7,055 nt of DNA from assembly GCA_024642325.1 (NCBI GenBank), contig JAHEBI010000127.1, forward strand, positions 1-7,055, read 5' to 3'. The notes beneath the pieces were generated by a model. The model saw only the letters and a program-made list of their open reading frames with translations, searched no databases and was not told the DNA's origin. Made by a program: the position numbers and the translations under genes. Shown piece by piece: positions 6,237-7,055 of this stretch; within the stretch, counting starts at the first letter, position 1; each line of letters begins with the position of its first letter. Origin of the DNA: Eudoraea sp. (lineage in GTDB: Bacteria > Bacteroidota > Bacteroidia > Flavobacteriales > Flavobacteriaceae).

Positions 6237-6268
6237 AAAAAAATCCGGAGAATTCATTCTCCGGATTT
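6237..6268 (-). terminator. Rho-independent terminator after accA
   Basis: AAATCCGGAGAAT (6241-6253) and ATTCTCCGGATTT (6256-6268) are perfect 13-base inverted arms with only two bases between, so in RNA the innermost pair would open to give a tetraloop. On the minus strand the hairpin runs into seven T (A at 6237-6243). It lies 25 bases past the accA stop and separates accA from dnaB. Confidence 0.88.
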
Positions 6269-6292
6269 TCTTCATCCTGATAATAACGTTGA

Positions 6293-7055
6293 TTACCCGT
6301 TAAATACACCCATGTTTGCATATTTATTCATACGGGCTGTGACTAATTCTTTTGGTGATAACTTTTTCAAATCATCATAATTCTTAGAAATTTTATTTTT
6401 GACTATTTCAAAAGTCTTTTCTCTATTGCTATGTGCACCTCCAGCCGGTTCCCTGACAATCTCATCAATGAGTTTTAATTTTTTCATATCTGTAGCTGTA
6501 AGCTTTAATGCCTCAGCCGCAATTTCCTTGTACTCCCAACTTCTCCATAAAATAGAAGAACAGGATTCCGGGGATATCACAGAATACCAGGTGTTTTCCA
6601 GCATTAACACCCTGTCTCCTACTCCTATTCCCAGGGCACCACCAGAAGCACCTTCTCCTATGATCACTACAATAATAGGCACTTTAAGCCGTGTCATTTC
6701 CAATATATTTCTGGCTATTGCTTCCCCCTGGCCCCGCTGTTCTGCTTCAATGCCGGGATATGCTCCGGGAGTATCTATCAGGCAAACTACTGGAATTCCA
6801 AATTTCTCAGCAGATTTCATTAATCTTAACGCTTTTCTATATCCTTCAGGATTGGCCATCCCAAAATTCCTGAACTGCCTGGTCTTTGTATTATAACCCT
6901 TCTGCTGGCCAATAAACATATAACTTTGGTCTCCAATTTTACCCAAACCGCCAATCATGGCTTTGTCATCTTTTACATTCCTATCACCAAACAGTTCTAA
7001 AAAAGTATCCCCGCATATAGCTCTAATATAATCTAAAGTATAAGGCCTGTTGGGA
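6293..7055 (-). CDS. accA: Acetyl-CoA carboxylase carboxyltransferase subunit alpha (5' end outside window)
   Basis: AccA and AccD form the carboxyltransferase that moves the carboxyl group from biotin on AccB to acetyl-CoA, giving malonyl-CoA for fatty acid synthesis. The frame is open to the window edge: 253 residues are present of about 317. The fragment starts at PNRPYTLDYI, continues through FGDRNVKDDKAMIGGLG and GQQKG, then DTPGAYPG (fragment residues 94-101), the glycine-rich GEGASGGALGIGVGD (133-147) that in the crotonase fold shapes the oxyanion hole, and SPESCSSILWRSWEYKE (161-177). The ATG at 6958 is internal; the real start lies beyond 7055. Nothing is missing from the conserved core. 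A strong terminator follows, so it is probably not in one transcript with dnaB, though both point the same way. Confidence 0.97.
   Translation of the reverse strand, partial: PNRPYTLDYIRAICGDTFLELFGDRNVKDDKAMIGGLGKIGDQSYMFIGQQKGYNTKTRQFRNFGMANPEGYRKALRLMKSAEKFGIPVVCLIDTPGAYPGIEAEQRGQGEAIARNILEMTRLKVPIIVVIIGEGASGGALGIGVGDRVLMLENTWYSVISPESCSSILWRSWEYKEIAAEALKLTATDMKKLKLIDEIVREPAGGAHSNREKTFEIVKNKISKNYDDLKKLSPKELVTARMNKYANMGVFNG

Noticed and set aside
6399..6896. 165-codon open frame on the + strand
   Set aside because: It is wholly antisense to conserved accA codons and resembles no protein family; it is a shadow of accA.

Overview
The window reads as ordinary core chromosome of a member of the Bacteroidota, most likely class Flavobacteriia. 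Reasons: low GC with A-rich upstream regions, mostly without Shine-Dalgarno sequences; promoter boxes of the Bacteroidota type TAnnTTTG ahead of two genes; and protein sequences that look flavobacterial, notably DnaB with its long N-terminal extension and AccA. The genus cannot be told from this sequence.

Left part, + strand (1-1905): the classical translation cluster thrS (3' end only) - infC - rpmI - rplT, closed by an intrinsic terminator. infC has no ATG, GTG or TTG start that gives a complete protein; the reading frame and N-terminal sequence point to an AUA start at 617, which fits the family's habit of using a rare start codon that IF3 itself discriminates against.

Middle part (1966-3277): a minus-strand YjbQ/UPF0047 gene and a plus-strand Cof-type HAD phosphatase gene are transcribed divergently from a short shared upstream region; the HAD gene has a good TAnnTTTG box.

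Right part, minus strand (3274-7055): accA (5' end beyond the window), then an intrinsic terminator, an AT-rich spacer with an imperfect 28-bp palindrome and two DnaA-box-like 9-mers, then dnaB with its own promoter box, and a 437-residue secreted protein of unknown function that overlaps the dnaB 3' end by 17 bases. This secreted gene meets the HAD gene tail to tail, sharing a TTAA in which both stop codons lie.

No mobile element, CRISPR array, tRNA or defence system is visible. The points worth a second look are the AUA start of infC, the secreted protein coupled to dnaB (possibly a GATase1-like fold), the SSB-like C-terminal tip of DnaB, and the palindrome plus DnaA-box-like sites upstream of dnaB.
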